From positions 3,720,001 to 3,784,000 of the forward strand of contig OZ250179.1 of the NCBI GenBank assembly GCA_965238125.1: a DNA stretch of 64,000 nucleotides, in the 5' to 3' direction. Made by a program: the position numbers and the translations under genes. Positions 51,161-59,144 of this stretch are shown in pieces. Source of the DNA: UBA6623 sp965238125 (GTDB taxonomy: Bacteria > Acidobacteriota > Terriglobia > Bryobacterales > UBA6623). The notes below the pieces were generated by a model. It was not told where the DNA came from. It worked only from the letters and a program-made list of their open reading frames with translations, and did no database searches. Within the stretch, counting starts at the first letter, position 1, and every line of letters begins with the position of its first letter.

Positions 51161-52609
51161 CTACCCGACGCTTCCTTCCAAGCTCACGCCCAGCAGCTTC
51201 TGCGCCTCCACCGCGAACTCCATCGGCAGCTCCCGGAAAACGTCCTTGCAAAAGCCGTTGACGATCATCCCGACCGCATCCTCGGTCGAGATGCCGCGCT
51301 GGTTCAAGTAGAAAATCTGATCCTCACCGATCTTCGAAGTCGTCGCTTCGTGCTCGACCTGCGCGGTCGGGTTCTTGACCTCGAGATAGGGGAACGTATG
51401 CGCGCCGCACTTGTCGCCCATCAGCATCGAGTCGCACTGCGAAAAGTTGCGCGCCCCTTCCGCCCCTTTTTGGATCTTCACCAGCCCGCGATAGGCGTTC
51501 TGGCCGTAACCAGCCGAGATGCCCTTCGAGATGATCGTGCTCGACGTGTTCTTGCCGATGTGGATCATCTTCGTCCCGGTATCGGCCTGCTGGTGATTGT
51601 TCGTAACGGCGACGGAGTAAAACTCGCCGACCGAGTTATCGCCGATCAGAATGCAGCTCGGGTACTTCCAAGTGATCGCCGAGCCGGTTTCGACCTGCGT
51701 CCACGAAATTTTCGAATTGACGCCTTGGCATTTGCCGCGCTTGGTGACAAAGTTGTAAATCCCGCCTTTGCCGTCCTTGTCGCCCGGATACCAGTTCTGT
51801 ACCGTCGAGTACTTGATTTGCGCGTTGTCGAGCGTGATCAACTCGACCACGGCGGCGTGTAGCTGGTTCTCGTCGCGCATTGGGGCCGTGCAGCCTTCGA
51901 GGTAGCTGACGTAAGCGCCTTCGTCGGCGATGATCAACGTGCGCTCGAACTGGCCCGTGTTGGCCGCGTTGATGCGGAAATAGGTCGAAAGCTCCATCGG
52001 GCAGCGAACGCCCTTGGGGATATAGCAGAACGACCCGTCGCTGAAGACCGCCGAATTCAGCGCGGCAAAGAAATTGTCCGTCGTGGGAACAACCGTTCCC
52101 AGGTACTTCTCAATCAAGTCCGGATGGTTTTCAACCGCTTCCGAGAACGAGCAAAAAATGACGCCCATCTCATAGAGCTTGTCCTTGAACGTGGTCGCGA
52201 CCGAGACGCTGTCGAAAACGGCGTCCACCGCCACGCCGGACAGCGCCGCCTGCTCGTTGAGCGGGATGCCCAGCTTTTCGTACGTCGCCAGCAGCTCCGG
52301 ATCCACCTCGTCGAGGCTCGTAGGGCCGTCTTTCTGCGACTTGGGCGCCGAGTAGTAGACGATGCTCTGGTAGTCAATAGGCGCGTAGTGAACGTTGTGC
52401 CAAGTCGGCTCGGTCATCTTGAGCCAGTGCCGATACGCCTTGAGCCGCCATTCGAGCAGAAATTCCGGCTCGTTCTTCTTGGCCGAGATGAAGCGAATGA
52501 TGTCTTCATTCAACCCTGGAGGCGCGGAATCCGCCTCGATGTCGGTCACGAAGCCGTACTTATACTCCTGTGTTGCAAGGACTTCCAGCTCATCCGTGGA
52601 ACTGCTCAT
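51161..52609 (-). CDS. sufB: SufB scaffold of the SufBCD complex
   Basis: The 482-residue protein begins after a short linker with YKYGFVTDIEADSAPPGLNEDIIRFISAKKNEPEFLLEWRLKAYRHW. It continues with family blocks CYIPKGVRCPMELSTYFRINAANTGQFERTLIIADEGAYVSYLEGCTAP and QCDSMLMGDKCGAHTFPYLEVKNPTAQVEHEATTSKIGEDQIFYLNQRG. It is the first gene of the operon. The 5' leader from the predicted promoter is about 165 bases long. Confidence 0.97.
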   Translation of the reverse strand: MSSSTDELEVLATQEYKYGFVTDIEADSAPPGLNEDIIRFISAKKNEPEFLLEWRLKAYRHWLKMTEPTWHNVHYAPIDYQSIVYYSAPKSQKDGPTSLDEVDPELLATYEKLGIPLNEQAALSGVAVDAVFDSVSVATTFKDKLYEMGVIFCSFSEAVENHPDLIEKYLGTVVPTTDNFFAALNSAVFSDGSFCYIPKGVRCPMELSTYFRINAANTGQFERTLIIADEGAYVSYLEGCTAPMRDENQLHAAVVELITLDNAQIKYSTVQNWYPGDKDGKGGIYNFVTKRGKCQGVNSKISWTQVETGSAITWKYPSCILIGDNSVGEFYSVAVTNNHQQADTGTKMIHIGKNTSSTIISKGISAGYGQNAYRGLVKIQKGAEGARNFSQCDSMLMGDKCGAHTFPYLEVKNPTAQVEHEATTSKIGEDQIFYLNQRGISTEDAVGMIVNGFCKDVFRELPMEFAVEAQKLLGVSLEGSVG

Positions 52610-52782
52610 GTAATCTCCTCGACCCTCTCACGCGGCTCTTTCGCGGACGTCCGAGAGCAATGTCCGCCCCCTGGCCGCCCAGAAAAATCAGACCCCGCTC
52701 TGCTCTCTTCCTGAAACCACCACTTCTTAGAGGTGCTATCCGGCTGAATCTATACCAAGCAGTAAAGATTCTTCTCCCCCGC

Positions 52783-52811
52783 AGAGTACCAATCATGTAC
52801 TAAGTTGTCAA
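52783..52811 (-). promoter_or_regulatory. suf operon promoter with overlapping AGTAC-N7-GTACT operator
   Basis: On the minus strand TTGACA (52811-52806) and TACTCT (52788-52783) are exactly 17 bases apart. Inside this interval AGTAC and GTACT form a palindrome with a 7-base gap (52785-52801) covering the -10 region and spacer. That is where a repressor would block RNA polymerase; the operon's own Rrf2 regulator is the natural candidate. The predicted start is near 52775. Confidence 0.7.
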
Positions 52812-52837
52812 GATTGATCCAAAGAAGGCTGGCAAAA

Positions 52838-52888
52838 GACGTGGCGCACGCTTTCAGCGTGCCGTGTCGGCATTCGTGCCGACATGTC
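52838..52888 (+). repeat. TTCG-loop hairpin repeat, copy B
   Basis: GACGTGGCGCACGC, then GCGTGCC and TGTCGGCA-TTCG-TGCCGACA (52865-52884). It lies between the divergent-side suf promoter and the DUF4870-like gene. Confidence 0.85.
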
Positions 52889-52908
52889 CGCAGGCCTCTC
52901 GGCCCCAC

Positions 52909-53352
52909 TCAAAGCGAGCGCTCGGCCAACTCCCCGAAAACCGGCAAAGCCCGCCGCTCGCCCTTGGCCGTCTTGATGATCATGTAGATCCAAAGGCCCA
53001 GAATCAGCAATTGCAGCAGATCGTCGAACGGAATATCCGGCCCCGGCAGCATATGGACCCACAACCCCACCGCCCAATCCGCCAGCAACCAGGCCACAAA
53101 AAGGTAGAGCCCCTGGTAAGCGTGGAATTTCACATCCCGTGCATCGCGGAACTTGTCCGAAGCCAGCACGTAGACGCAGGCGATCCAACCGAACCACGGC
53201 ACGTAGGAAAGAATCGAAGCCGCCCGCGGGCTCAAAATCGGCTCGGCCGGACGCGGCGAAGCCTCAGCCGACGCCGGCTGCGTCTGGCCGCAGCCGCGGC
53301 AGAACCGATCCGCGTCGCTGACTTGTTGGCCGCAGGTGGTGCAGTAGGGCAT
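52909..53352 (-). CDS. Zinc-ribbon plus membrane protein (DUF4870-like)
   Basis: The 147-residue protein begins with a zinc ribbon, CTTCGQQVSDADRFCRGCG (two CxxC). A linker and about three hydrophobic segments follow (ASILSYVPWFGWIACVYVL, FHAYQGLYLFVAWLLADWAVGLW, LLQLLILGLWIYMII). This composition matches the DUF4870-type small membrane proteins with an N-terminal ribbon. Function unknown. Confidence 0.75.
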   Translation of the reverse strand: MPYCTTCGQQVSDADRFCRGCGQTQPASAEASPRPAEPILSPRAASILSYVPWFGWIACVYVLASDKFRDARDVKFHAYQGLYLFVAWLLADWAVGLWVHMLPGPDIPFDDLLQLLILGLWIYMIIKTAKGERRALPVFGELAERSL

Positions 53353-53454
53353 TACTTCCTTGTCCGTGATTCTTCGAAGATTTGCCGGCGCCCCCGCAGC
53401 GCCCCGATTCTCCTACAAACCGAGATCGTGACCCAAGCCGCGCCGCCCGCCTTA

Positions 53455-53650
53455 CTGTTCACCATGGAGTACGACATCGCGGGGCAGAGTGTTCCACCCG
53501 GGCACTTACCGGGCACATGGTGAACAGGTTACCGAGGCAAATATTGAGCGGCAAAATGTTTCATGTTCCGACGGGCCATGTGGCGGATGTGGCGTTGCTT
53601 AGCGGAGGTCACTTGAAATTCTCCACCAACATTAGATCGCTCCCTTGGTT
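53455..53650. mobile_element. Remnant of IS481-like element ends
   Basis: ACCGGGCACATGGTGAACA (53508-53526) is the same terminal repeat as the IS at 10357-11678. The next 40 bases (GTTACCGAGGCAAATATTGA and on) follow the internal sequence of that IS with scattered mismatches. An inverted end CTGTTCACCATG lies at 53455-53466. No transposase body survives. At about 53604-53625 the GGTCACTTGAAATTCTCCACC word recalls an IS21-type terminus, though this is uncertain. Confidence 0.6.
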
Positions 53651-53722
53651 GTCGATCTGCGTAAGGTCCACCTCGAAAACCCCGAAACGGCGGATGTGGC
53701 GGTGCTCGGTATCCGGTCGCAT
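53609..53722 (-). pseudogene. Truncated winged-helix regulator gene start
   Basis: From the ATG at 53722, 11 bases beyond the stop of the winged-helix/TolB gene, the minus strand reads MRPDTEHRHIRRFGVFEVDL. RFGVFEVDL is the hallmark start of the CadC/OmpR-type winged-helix proteins common in this lineage. After residue 20 the homology stops and the frame runs into IS-remnant sequence, ending at 53609. It appears to be the first 20 codons of a second such gene, cut off by an insertion. Confidence 0.6.
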
Positions 53723-53733
53723 CGCGTCAGCTG

Positions 53734-55875
53734 CTATTGCGCCCTCCCGTCGCGGAACTCTTCGAACCAGTTCTGCACGATCCGGATGCGGGCCGGTGGC
53801 GCCTCGCCAATGGTCTCGACCGTGACGAAGCGCTGCCCGTCCAGCGAGACGTCGTAGGTCGGAGACGGAAACGGCCACTCCAGGTCCGGCGACGTGAAGA
53901 GTTTGGTGCTCGCGCCCTGTGTGAAGGCGGGCTCAGTGGAGACCAGTACAACGTAGAGAGTGTCCTTCTTGACGTAGAACAGCTCTTGGCCATCGCGGCT
54001 CCAGCGGGGTTGCTCACCGCCATCCTGAGACACCTTCCACTTCCCTCGGCCGGGAGGAAAGGGCCGCACATATACCTCACCCCTCCCCGACTCGTTGGAA
54101 CAATACGCAACAAAGCGGCCGCCCGGCGAAAACTGAGCTGCGTCCTCGACAAAGCCGCTTTCTGAGTAGGGAACAGGTTCCGCCCACGTCCCGTCTCGCT
54201 GCCGCGCGAGGGACAGTATGGTCCCCGGCGGATAAGCCAAAAGAAGATGTTCGCCGCCGGGTGACCAAGCCTCGGGAAACTCGAGACTCGGGCTGGTGAG
54301 AACGGCTTCCGCTTCCTCGCTCCCATCGATGGGCTTGATGAAGAGGTCGATGCCGCCGTTGCGATTAGAGCAGAAGGCCACGCGTTGGCTATCCGGTGAC
54401 CAGATCGAGCGAGAATCCCAAGCGGCGTCAAACGTCAGGCGAGTCTTGATGGGACGCTCGACTTCTTGCAGCCAGACATCCGCGCCGGTGCGTTCCTCTA
54501 CTCCTTCCACGCCTACATAGCGGCCATCAGGGGACAGCGATGGAAGGAAAATCTCCTTCTGCGGTTGCCCGATCTCGCCTACCTTCCTCCCCTGGCGGTC
54601 TCTCCACACCAGCCGCTGCGAGCCGGCCCGAGAAGGCTCTAAGTAGACAAGCGTGCCGTCGAAGGCTGGCGAGGGAAATCGGGCGCCCTCGGCCACCAAG
54701 AAGGGCTCTCCCATGGGCTCGAGGTCTCGTAAGGAGAAGGGCAGCGCCCAGATCGCTTCGCGCGTCCAGCCGGATTGATAGAGGATGTGACCGCTGGGCG
54801 AGTAGACGGGGTATACGCCGGCCGTCAACTCCGTTTCTTGGCCATTATCGAGGTTCCGAAGCATGATTCGAGGGTCATAGCGAGGGTTGACCGCCGTGTA
54901 AAGCAGGTAGCGGGAGGAGGGTAGGAAATGCGGGTCAGTGAACCCTTTACCATCCCCCCCGGCTAAGAGCTTGGGTTCGCCGCCACCGGCGGCAACCTCG
55001 TAGAGTTTTGCCAAGTTGAGTGCACCCGTTTGCCCACCCGCTTGCACGGTGATCGAGGCTCCGCCGGGGCCCCACGTTCCCTTCCGGAGCCCGTCCAGTC
55101 TGCAGACAGTGATCGGCGAACCACCCGCGATCGACACTCTTTTCAATTCATCGCCCTCTTTGAACGCCAGGAACCGGCTGTCGGGCGACCAAAAGGGAGA
55201 GGCGGAATCGCCGGCTGGAGTAATCTCACGGGCTAGGTCTTTTGTCAGGTCGTGGACCCAGAGCGAGAGCGACTCGCCGTTTTGGTCCGAGGGAGCCACA
55301 TAAGCGATGTGTCTGCCATCGGGGGAAACGGCCACGCTCGGCCAGTGAGACCTAGAAAGCGGCCCAGCCGGAGTTATGGAGTAGCGGCGCGGAGACGTTG
55401 TTCGAGACACCTCGCCGGACTCCGGGATGAAGACCAGCATGATAGCGGTGATCGCAAAGACGGCGGCCAGAGCGATCAGGGCCACACGCAGCCGATGAAT
55501 GGTCCGTTGCAGGCCTGCCTTCGGTGGGGAACTGTCGGCCAGGCTCCTCTGTGAGTCGGTGCCCGTGCCTTCCACCGTTGCTAGGAACTTGTACCCTCGT
55601 CCCGGCAGCGTCTCCACGAAGCGAGGGCTGGACGCGGAATCTCCCAGCGCCTCGCGGATTTTGTTGACCGCCGTGTTCAGACTGTGTTCGAAATCGACGT
55701 GCGTGTCCGGCCAGACCTTTTCTTGTAGCTCCTCGCGGGTAACAACGCGACCGGGCTTGTCGAGGAGCAGCGCCAAGACCCGAAAAGGCTGCTCCTGCAC
55801 CCGCAGCCCGTTCTTGCGCAATTGCCCCGCTTCGTGCAGCGCAACATCCTCAAGCGCGCCAAAGCGGTTCACCAC
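53734..55875 (-). CDS. Winged-helix regulator with TM helix and TolB-like propeller
   Basis: From the GTG at 55875 (chosen by domain start; no ATG is near) the protein of 713 residues has a Trans_reg_C winged helix in the first 100 residues: QLRKNGLRVQEQPFRVLALLLDKPGRVVTREELQEKVWPDTHVDFEHSLNTAVNKIREALGDSA and PRFVETLPGRGYKFLA. A membrane helix follows (LRVALIALAAVFAITAIMLVF), then a TolB/WD40-type propeller with SVAVSPDGRHIAYVA, SPDSRFLAFKEGDELKRV, FAFDAAWDSRSIWSPDSQRVAFCSN-like blades. This architecture is characteristic of Acidobacteriota membrane-bound regulators that sense outside signals. Confidence 0.82.
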   Translation of the reverse strand: MVNRFGALEDVALHEAGQLRKNGLRVQEQPFRVLALLLDKPGRVVTREELQEKVWPDTHVDFEHSLNTAVNKIREALGDSASSPRFVETLPGRGYKFLATVEGTGTDSQRSLADSSPPKAGLQRTIHRLRVALIALAAVFAITAIMLVFIPESGEVSRTTSPRRYSITPAGPLSRSHWPSVAVSPDGRHIAYVAPSDQNGESLSLWVHDLTKDLAREITPAGDSASPFWSPDSRFLAFKEGDELKRVSIAGGSPITVCRLDGLRKGTWGPGGASITVQAGGQTGALNLAKLYEVAAGGGEPKLLAGGDGKGFTDPHFLPSSRYLLYTAVNPRYDPRIMLRNLDNGQETELTAGVYPVYSPSGHILYQSGWTREAIWALPFSLRDLEPMGEPFLVAEGARFPSPAFDGTLVYLEPSRAGSQRLVWRDRQGRKVGEIGQPQKEIFLPSLSPDGRYVGVEGVEERTGADVWLQEVERPIKTRLTFDAAWDSRSIWSPDSQRVAFCSNRNGGIDLFIKPIDGSEEAEAVLTSPSLEFPEAWSPGGEHLLLAYPPGTILSLARQRDGTWAEPVPYSESGFVEDAAQFSPGGRFVAYCSNESGRGEVYVRPFPPGRGKWKVSQDGGEQPRWSRDGQELFYVKKDTLYVVLVSTEPAFTQGASTKLFTSPDLEWPFPSPTYDVSLDGQRFVTVETIGEAPPARIRIVQNWFEEFRDGRAQ

Positions 55876-56039
55876 GGAGGGAGCCGGGGACGTAAGTAAG
55901 CGACGTGCGACGAGGGCATTCGGCACGAGGGTCCACCGTGATGGCGCGAAGTCTTTAGCAAGATCCGTAATCAGCCCCCCGCCACCCGGGCGCACCCCTT
56001 GGTAGGGGCGAACCCTCGTGTTTGACCTAGCCCACAGTT

Positions 56040-56062
56040 GAGACAAGCTCTCAGCTTGTCTC
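56040..56062. repeat. CTC-loop hairpin
   Basis: GAGACAAGCT-CTC-AGCTTGTCTC is a perfect 10-pair stem with a CTC loop. Its apex is identical to that of the hairpin at 23088-23110, but the outer stem bases differ on both arms together. Confidence 0.8.
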
Positions 56063-56153
56063 GCCCCAATCGAAATTTCGGGTCGGTGCTTTTGGGGCAC
56101 ACGTCCGGGGAAAACCTCAGCCCGGCACAAAAGAGCCAAAGCCGACCTCAGCC

Positions 56154-57767
56154 CTAAATCACCACGACCTGATGATCGTGGCAATCGGTGTGGATCGATT
56201 CGTGGATGCGGTCCAGGAACGAGTCGCCGTGCCTCGCCAGGAAACTCAGCGCGCTGAAGCTTCGTTCTTGCAGGGTTCCGTTCGGGAAGATCAGGTTCGC
56301 CAGGTGAGCCGCCTCGCGACCGGCACGATCGTCGCGCCGCAGACTCTCTCGCGCCACCGTGGAACGAACCTTCCCGAACTGATAGAGCATCTTCTTGCGA
56401 ACGTTCCCAAGCGACGCACTGAGGGTCGGGTCGAATTTCGTCAAGTCGGCATCAATCGCGTCGAGCGAAGCGTTGATGGTCCGCTCGCTTTCGTCGAAGG
56501 CCTTTTCGAGACTCGGCGGAATCAGACTTCCCGAAATACCGCGGCGCAGATTCTCGGCCGACTGAAAACAATCCAAGACGCCGAGTCCGTAGCGATCGAG
56601 ATACCGTTCGGCCCGCGCATCGAGAATCGTAAACGACGCCCGCGGCGCCACCACCGGCATCCGCCCGAGCAAGCGCCGATAAAGCACTTCGGCCTGCGCC
56701 AAGTAAGCCGACTCGGCTGGCCCGGTCACGTAAACGGCCGTCGGAAGCAGAAAGTCCTGAATCACCGGACGCAGCAATACGTTCGGCGAAAAGCGTTCGG
56801 GCGCTTCGTCGACCAGCGCCGCCAATTGCGCGACTGTATAGCTTTGTTCGCCGTCGCTGTAACCGTCCGCTGCGAGCCGCAGCGTCGTCCGGCGTCCGTC
56901 TTTGAAGAGAAAGACCGGCGAGGTTTCCGCTGTTACGTGAGATTGCGCGTGGTAGCCGGCCTGTTCGAGTTCCGCGCCGCGCGCGATGATCTCATGGTTC
57001 AGTTCTGCCGCGCCCTCGACCGCCGCGCGAATCGTCGGCGCGGCGAGCTTTCGCAACTCGGCGTCCATCGGGTCGATCAAGATCAGCCCGAAGCGGTTAA
57101 ACAACTTCTGAAACATGGCCCGGAACGCGGACCGCAGGTCGGCCCCCGCGCCGTAGCACTCCGAGGCGAGTTGCGAGGCGAACTCCCCATAGGGCAACTC
57201 GCGAAAAGCCGACGTCACGGCCTCCCGCAATTGAGCGGGCGCGGACTCGGCCAACGCCGCCTCTCCGACCGGTTGTTGCGGCTCCGCTCGCGTCTCGACC
57301 GCCACACGCAAGGGGTTATTTTCACCGTCAAGCAGCCAAGCGTGATCAACTTCGGCGAGGTCGTGATCCTCCGTCGCCAGCCAGAATACCGGGACCGCCG
57401 GAATGCCCCGTGCCCGTAGCGCCTCGGCGAATTTGACCGCCGTCAGCGCCTTATAGACCGCGAAACTCGGCCCCCCGAAAAGCCCGATCTGCTGCCCGGT
57501 CGTCACAGCGACCGTCCCGGGCTCGGCGAGCAGGTCAAGCCCGCGGGCGGTTTCTTCCCCGCATCCCGCGTTCTGTCGCCGCAACGACTCGACCAGCGCC
57601 CGGCGATGCTCGGGATCGAGCTTTACCTTCGCGGCGGCGGATGCGAATTCGTCCAACTCCGGCGGACGGCCGTAGTAGGGACGCACGCGTTCGAAATCGT
57701 AGAGGAAATCCGTGAACAAACGGGTTGACGACGGAATTTCCGTATGGCGAAGGCAGGTAAGCTTCAT
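56154..57767 (-). CDS. bshC: Bacillithiol biosynthesis cysteine-adding enzyme BshC
   Basis: BshC joins cysteine to glucosaminyl-malate to make bacillithiol. The 537-residue protein contains the family blocks VAVTTGQQIGLFGGPSFAVYKALTAVKFAEALR, AVPVFWLATEDHDLAEVDHAWLLD, FNRFGLILIDPMDAELRKLAAP and LPTAVYVTGPAESAYLAQAEVLYRRL. Bacillithiol is known from Bacillota, Deinococcota and Acidobacteriota, supporting the lineage call. bshA and bshB are not in the window. It is on its own between the propeller gene and small ORFs. Confidence 0.94.
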   Translation of the reverse strand: MKLTCLRHTEIPSSTRLFTDFLYDFERVRPYYGRPPELDEFASAAAKVKLDPEHRRALVESLRRQNAGCGEETARGLDLLAEPGTVAVTTGQQIGLFGGPSFAVYKALTAVKFAEALRARGIPAVPVFWLATEDHDLAEVDHAWLLDGENNPLRVAVETRAEPQQPVGEAALAESAPAQLREAVTSAFRELPYGEFASQLASECYGAGADLRSAFRAMFQKLFNRFGLILIDPMDAELRKLAAPTIRAAVEGAAELNHEIIARGAELEQAGYHAQSHVTAETSPVFLFKDGRRTTLRLAADGYSDGEQSYTVAQLAALVDEAPERFSPNVLLRPVIQDFLLPTAVYVTGPAESAYLAQAEVLYRRLLGRMPVVAPRASFTILDARAERYLDRYGLGVLDCFQSAENLRRGISGSLIPPSLEKAFDESERTINASLDAIDADLTKFDPTLSASLGNVRKKMLYQFGKVRSTVARESLRRDDRAGREAAHLANLIFPNGTLQERSFSALSFLARHGDSFLDRIHESIHTDCHDHQVVVI

Positions 57768-58148
57768 CGCGCTGGAATCAATCAGACACGCACAAATGTA
57801 TTGGATTCGCCGAGACGGCCGGGGGATTCAGAGGTGCAACGACCCCCTCGAGCCGTCGACATCCCCCTCTGTCCTCAGAATAACAGACGCCGTTCAACCA
57901 ACCGCTATCCTTGGATTGGAAATGTTTCGGCCGCCGCCCACAAGCACCCTGTTCGTAGCGGGCAAGTCGCCGACTCACTTGAACCTCCCGCCAGGCGGTT
58001 CCCCCTCGGCTCGCGGTTCACGGCTCACGGTTCACGGCTCACGTACCAGGGCGACACGTGAACCGCGTGAAGCGGCACCCCGCGGATCCGGAAGTCCGTC
58101 TACGATAGGCTATATGGAGGAAGGCAACACTCGCCGCCAGAACCGATT
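57768..58148. other. Gene-free stretch with a 14-base tandem duplication
   Basis: No convincing ORF. CGGTTCACGGCTCA is repeated twice in tandem (58014-58041), followed by CG. Otherwise I see only AT/GC-mixed spacer and no clear promoter for the DUF2905 gene. Confidence 0.45.
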
Positions 58149-58379
58149 ATGGAGGAACCCGTGAGCATCGGTCGCCTCTTGATCGTTGCAGGCCTAGGGC
58201 TGATCGCGCTCGGCTTGCTGCTGGTCGGCGCGTCGAAACTCGGTTTACCCGGCCTCGGCAAGCTGCCGGGCGACATTGTCTATCGCGGACGAAACACGAC
58301 CGTTTACTTCCCCATTGTTAGTTGCCTGTTGCTCAGCATCGTCCTTACGCTCATCTTGTCGCTGTTTCGCAGAGCGTAG
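58149..58379 (+). CDS. DUF2905 small membrane protein
   Basis: The 76-residue protein has two membrane helices (LLIVAGLGLIALGLLLVGAS and YFPIVSCLLLSIVLTLILSLF) separated by the family motif LGKLPGDIVYRGRNTTVYFPI, typical of DUF2905. The GTG at 58161 (VSIGRLL) is an alternative start with better spacing. Function unknown; it stands alone. Confidence 0.8.
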   Translation: MEEPVSIGRLLIVAGLGLIALGLLLVGASKLGLPGLGKLPGDIVYRGRNTTVYFPIVSCLLLSIVLTLILSLFRRA

Positions 58380-58475
58380 GCCGCCCCGAGGACGCCGCCG
58401 GAGCAACCACGCCGCCCGCACCGCGTGTGGGAAGGGCGTCTTGCACGGCAATGATCGAGGTGTCCTGGAAAGGGA

Positions 58476-58649
58476 ATGCTCGACACCGTACTCAACATAG
58501 GCTTGTTGGTCGTGATCCTCGGATCAAGCGCCTGGGCGACCCATGCCTACGCAAACGCCATGTACAATCGCTGCCACGCTTGCGGCAGCCTCAACGCCAA
58601 ACGCCGAAGCCACTGCCGCGACTGCGGTGTTGAAATCAATACTTCGTGA
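58476..58649 (+). CDS. Small membrane zinc-ribbon protein (57 residues)
   Basis: This ORF starts at ATG 58476 after AAAGGGA. It codes for an N-terminal membrane helix (NIGLLVVILGSSAWATHAY) and a zinc-ribbon tail with two CxxC pairs, CHACGSLNAKRRSHCRDCG. The helix-plus-ribbon plan recurs in the window (compare 52909-53352). I do not know a family for it; conservation of the Cys spacing makes it likely real despite its size. Confidence 0.6.
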   Translation: MLDTVLNIGLLVVILGSSAWATHAYANAMYNRCHACGSLNAKRRSHCRDCGVEINTS

Positions 58650-58688
58650 CCCGGCGCGGATCCCCCGAGTCACGGTTACCCGGGGTCA

Positions 58689-59066
58689 TTGGGCACGCTG
58701 TTGGTTCGGCACGAGAAAGGCGTAATGCACCGCGACATCAAGAGCGCCAACATCCTGCTGACCGCGGACGGACAAGTCAAGATCGTCGACTTCGGCCTGG
58801 CGCATCTCGCCGACCCAGACCAACTGACGAAAACCGGCACGACCCTCTTGCGTGGTCCCGGCTTTGTGAATTGGCAATTTGCGGCGTTCAAGCGCACGAA
58901 GATCACCGAAAGTCAGAGCTTGGAATTCCGCGCCGAATTCTTCAATCTCTTCAACCAGGCCCAGTTTCGAAACCCAGTGGGCGACATCGGGTCGGTGAAC
59001 TTCGGCCGGGTGCTCGAAACGTTGGACCCGCGCCTAATTCAGTTTTCGTTGCGGTATATGTTTTGA
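58689..59066 (+). pseudogene. Chimera of a Ser/Thr kinase fragment and a TonB-receptor C-terminus
   Basis: Residues 1-54 match a protein kinase catalytic segment: HEKGVMHRDIKSANILLTADGQVKIVDFGLAHLA contains the catalytic HRD and DFG motifs. From about residue 55 the sequence switches to RGPGFVNWQFAAFKRTKITES, then LEFRAEFFNLFNQAQFRNPVGDIGSVNFGRV and DPRLIQFSLRYMF, the usual end of Oar/TonB-dependent outer-membrane receptors of Acidobacteriota. Neither domain is complete. It is a deletion or recombination junction, probably not functional. Confidence 0.75.
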
Positions 59067-59096
59067 GCGGAGGGCGAGCCGCGGTGCTGTGTCGGC

Positions 59097-59124
59097 CGGG
59101 CCGTCGCTTGCGCTCGGGGCTCTG
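59097..59124 (+). repeat. Intergenic repeat CTTGCGCTCGGGGCTC, copy 4
   Basis: CCGTCGCTTGCGCTCGGGGC followed by TCTG. It shares its core exactly with the copy between hisI and hisD. Confidence 0.75.
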
Positions 59125-59144
59125 ATTTTTACCCTGGTGCTGAT

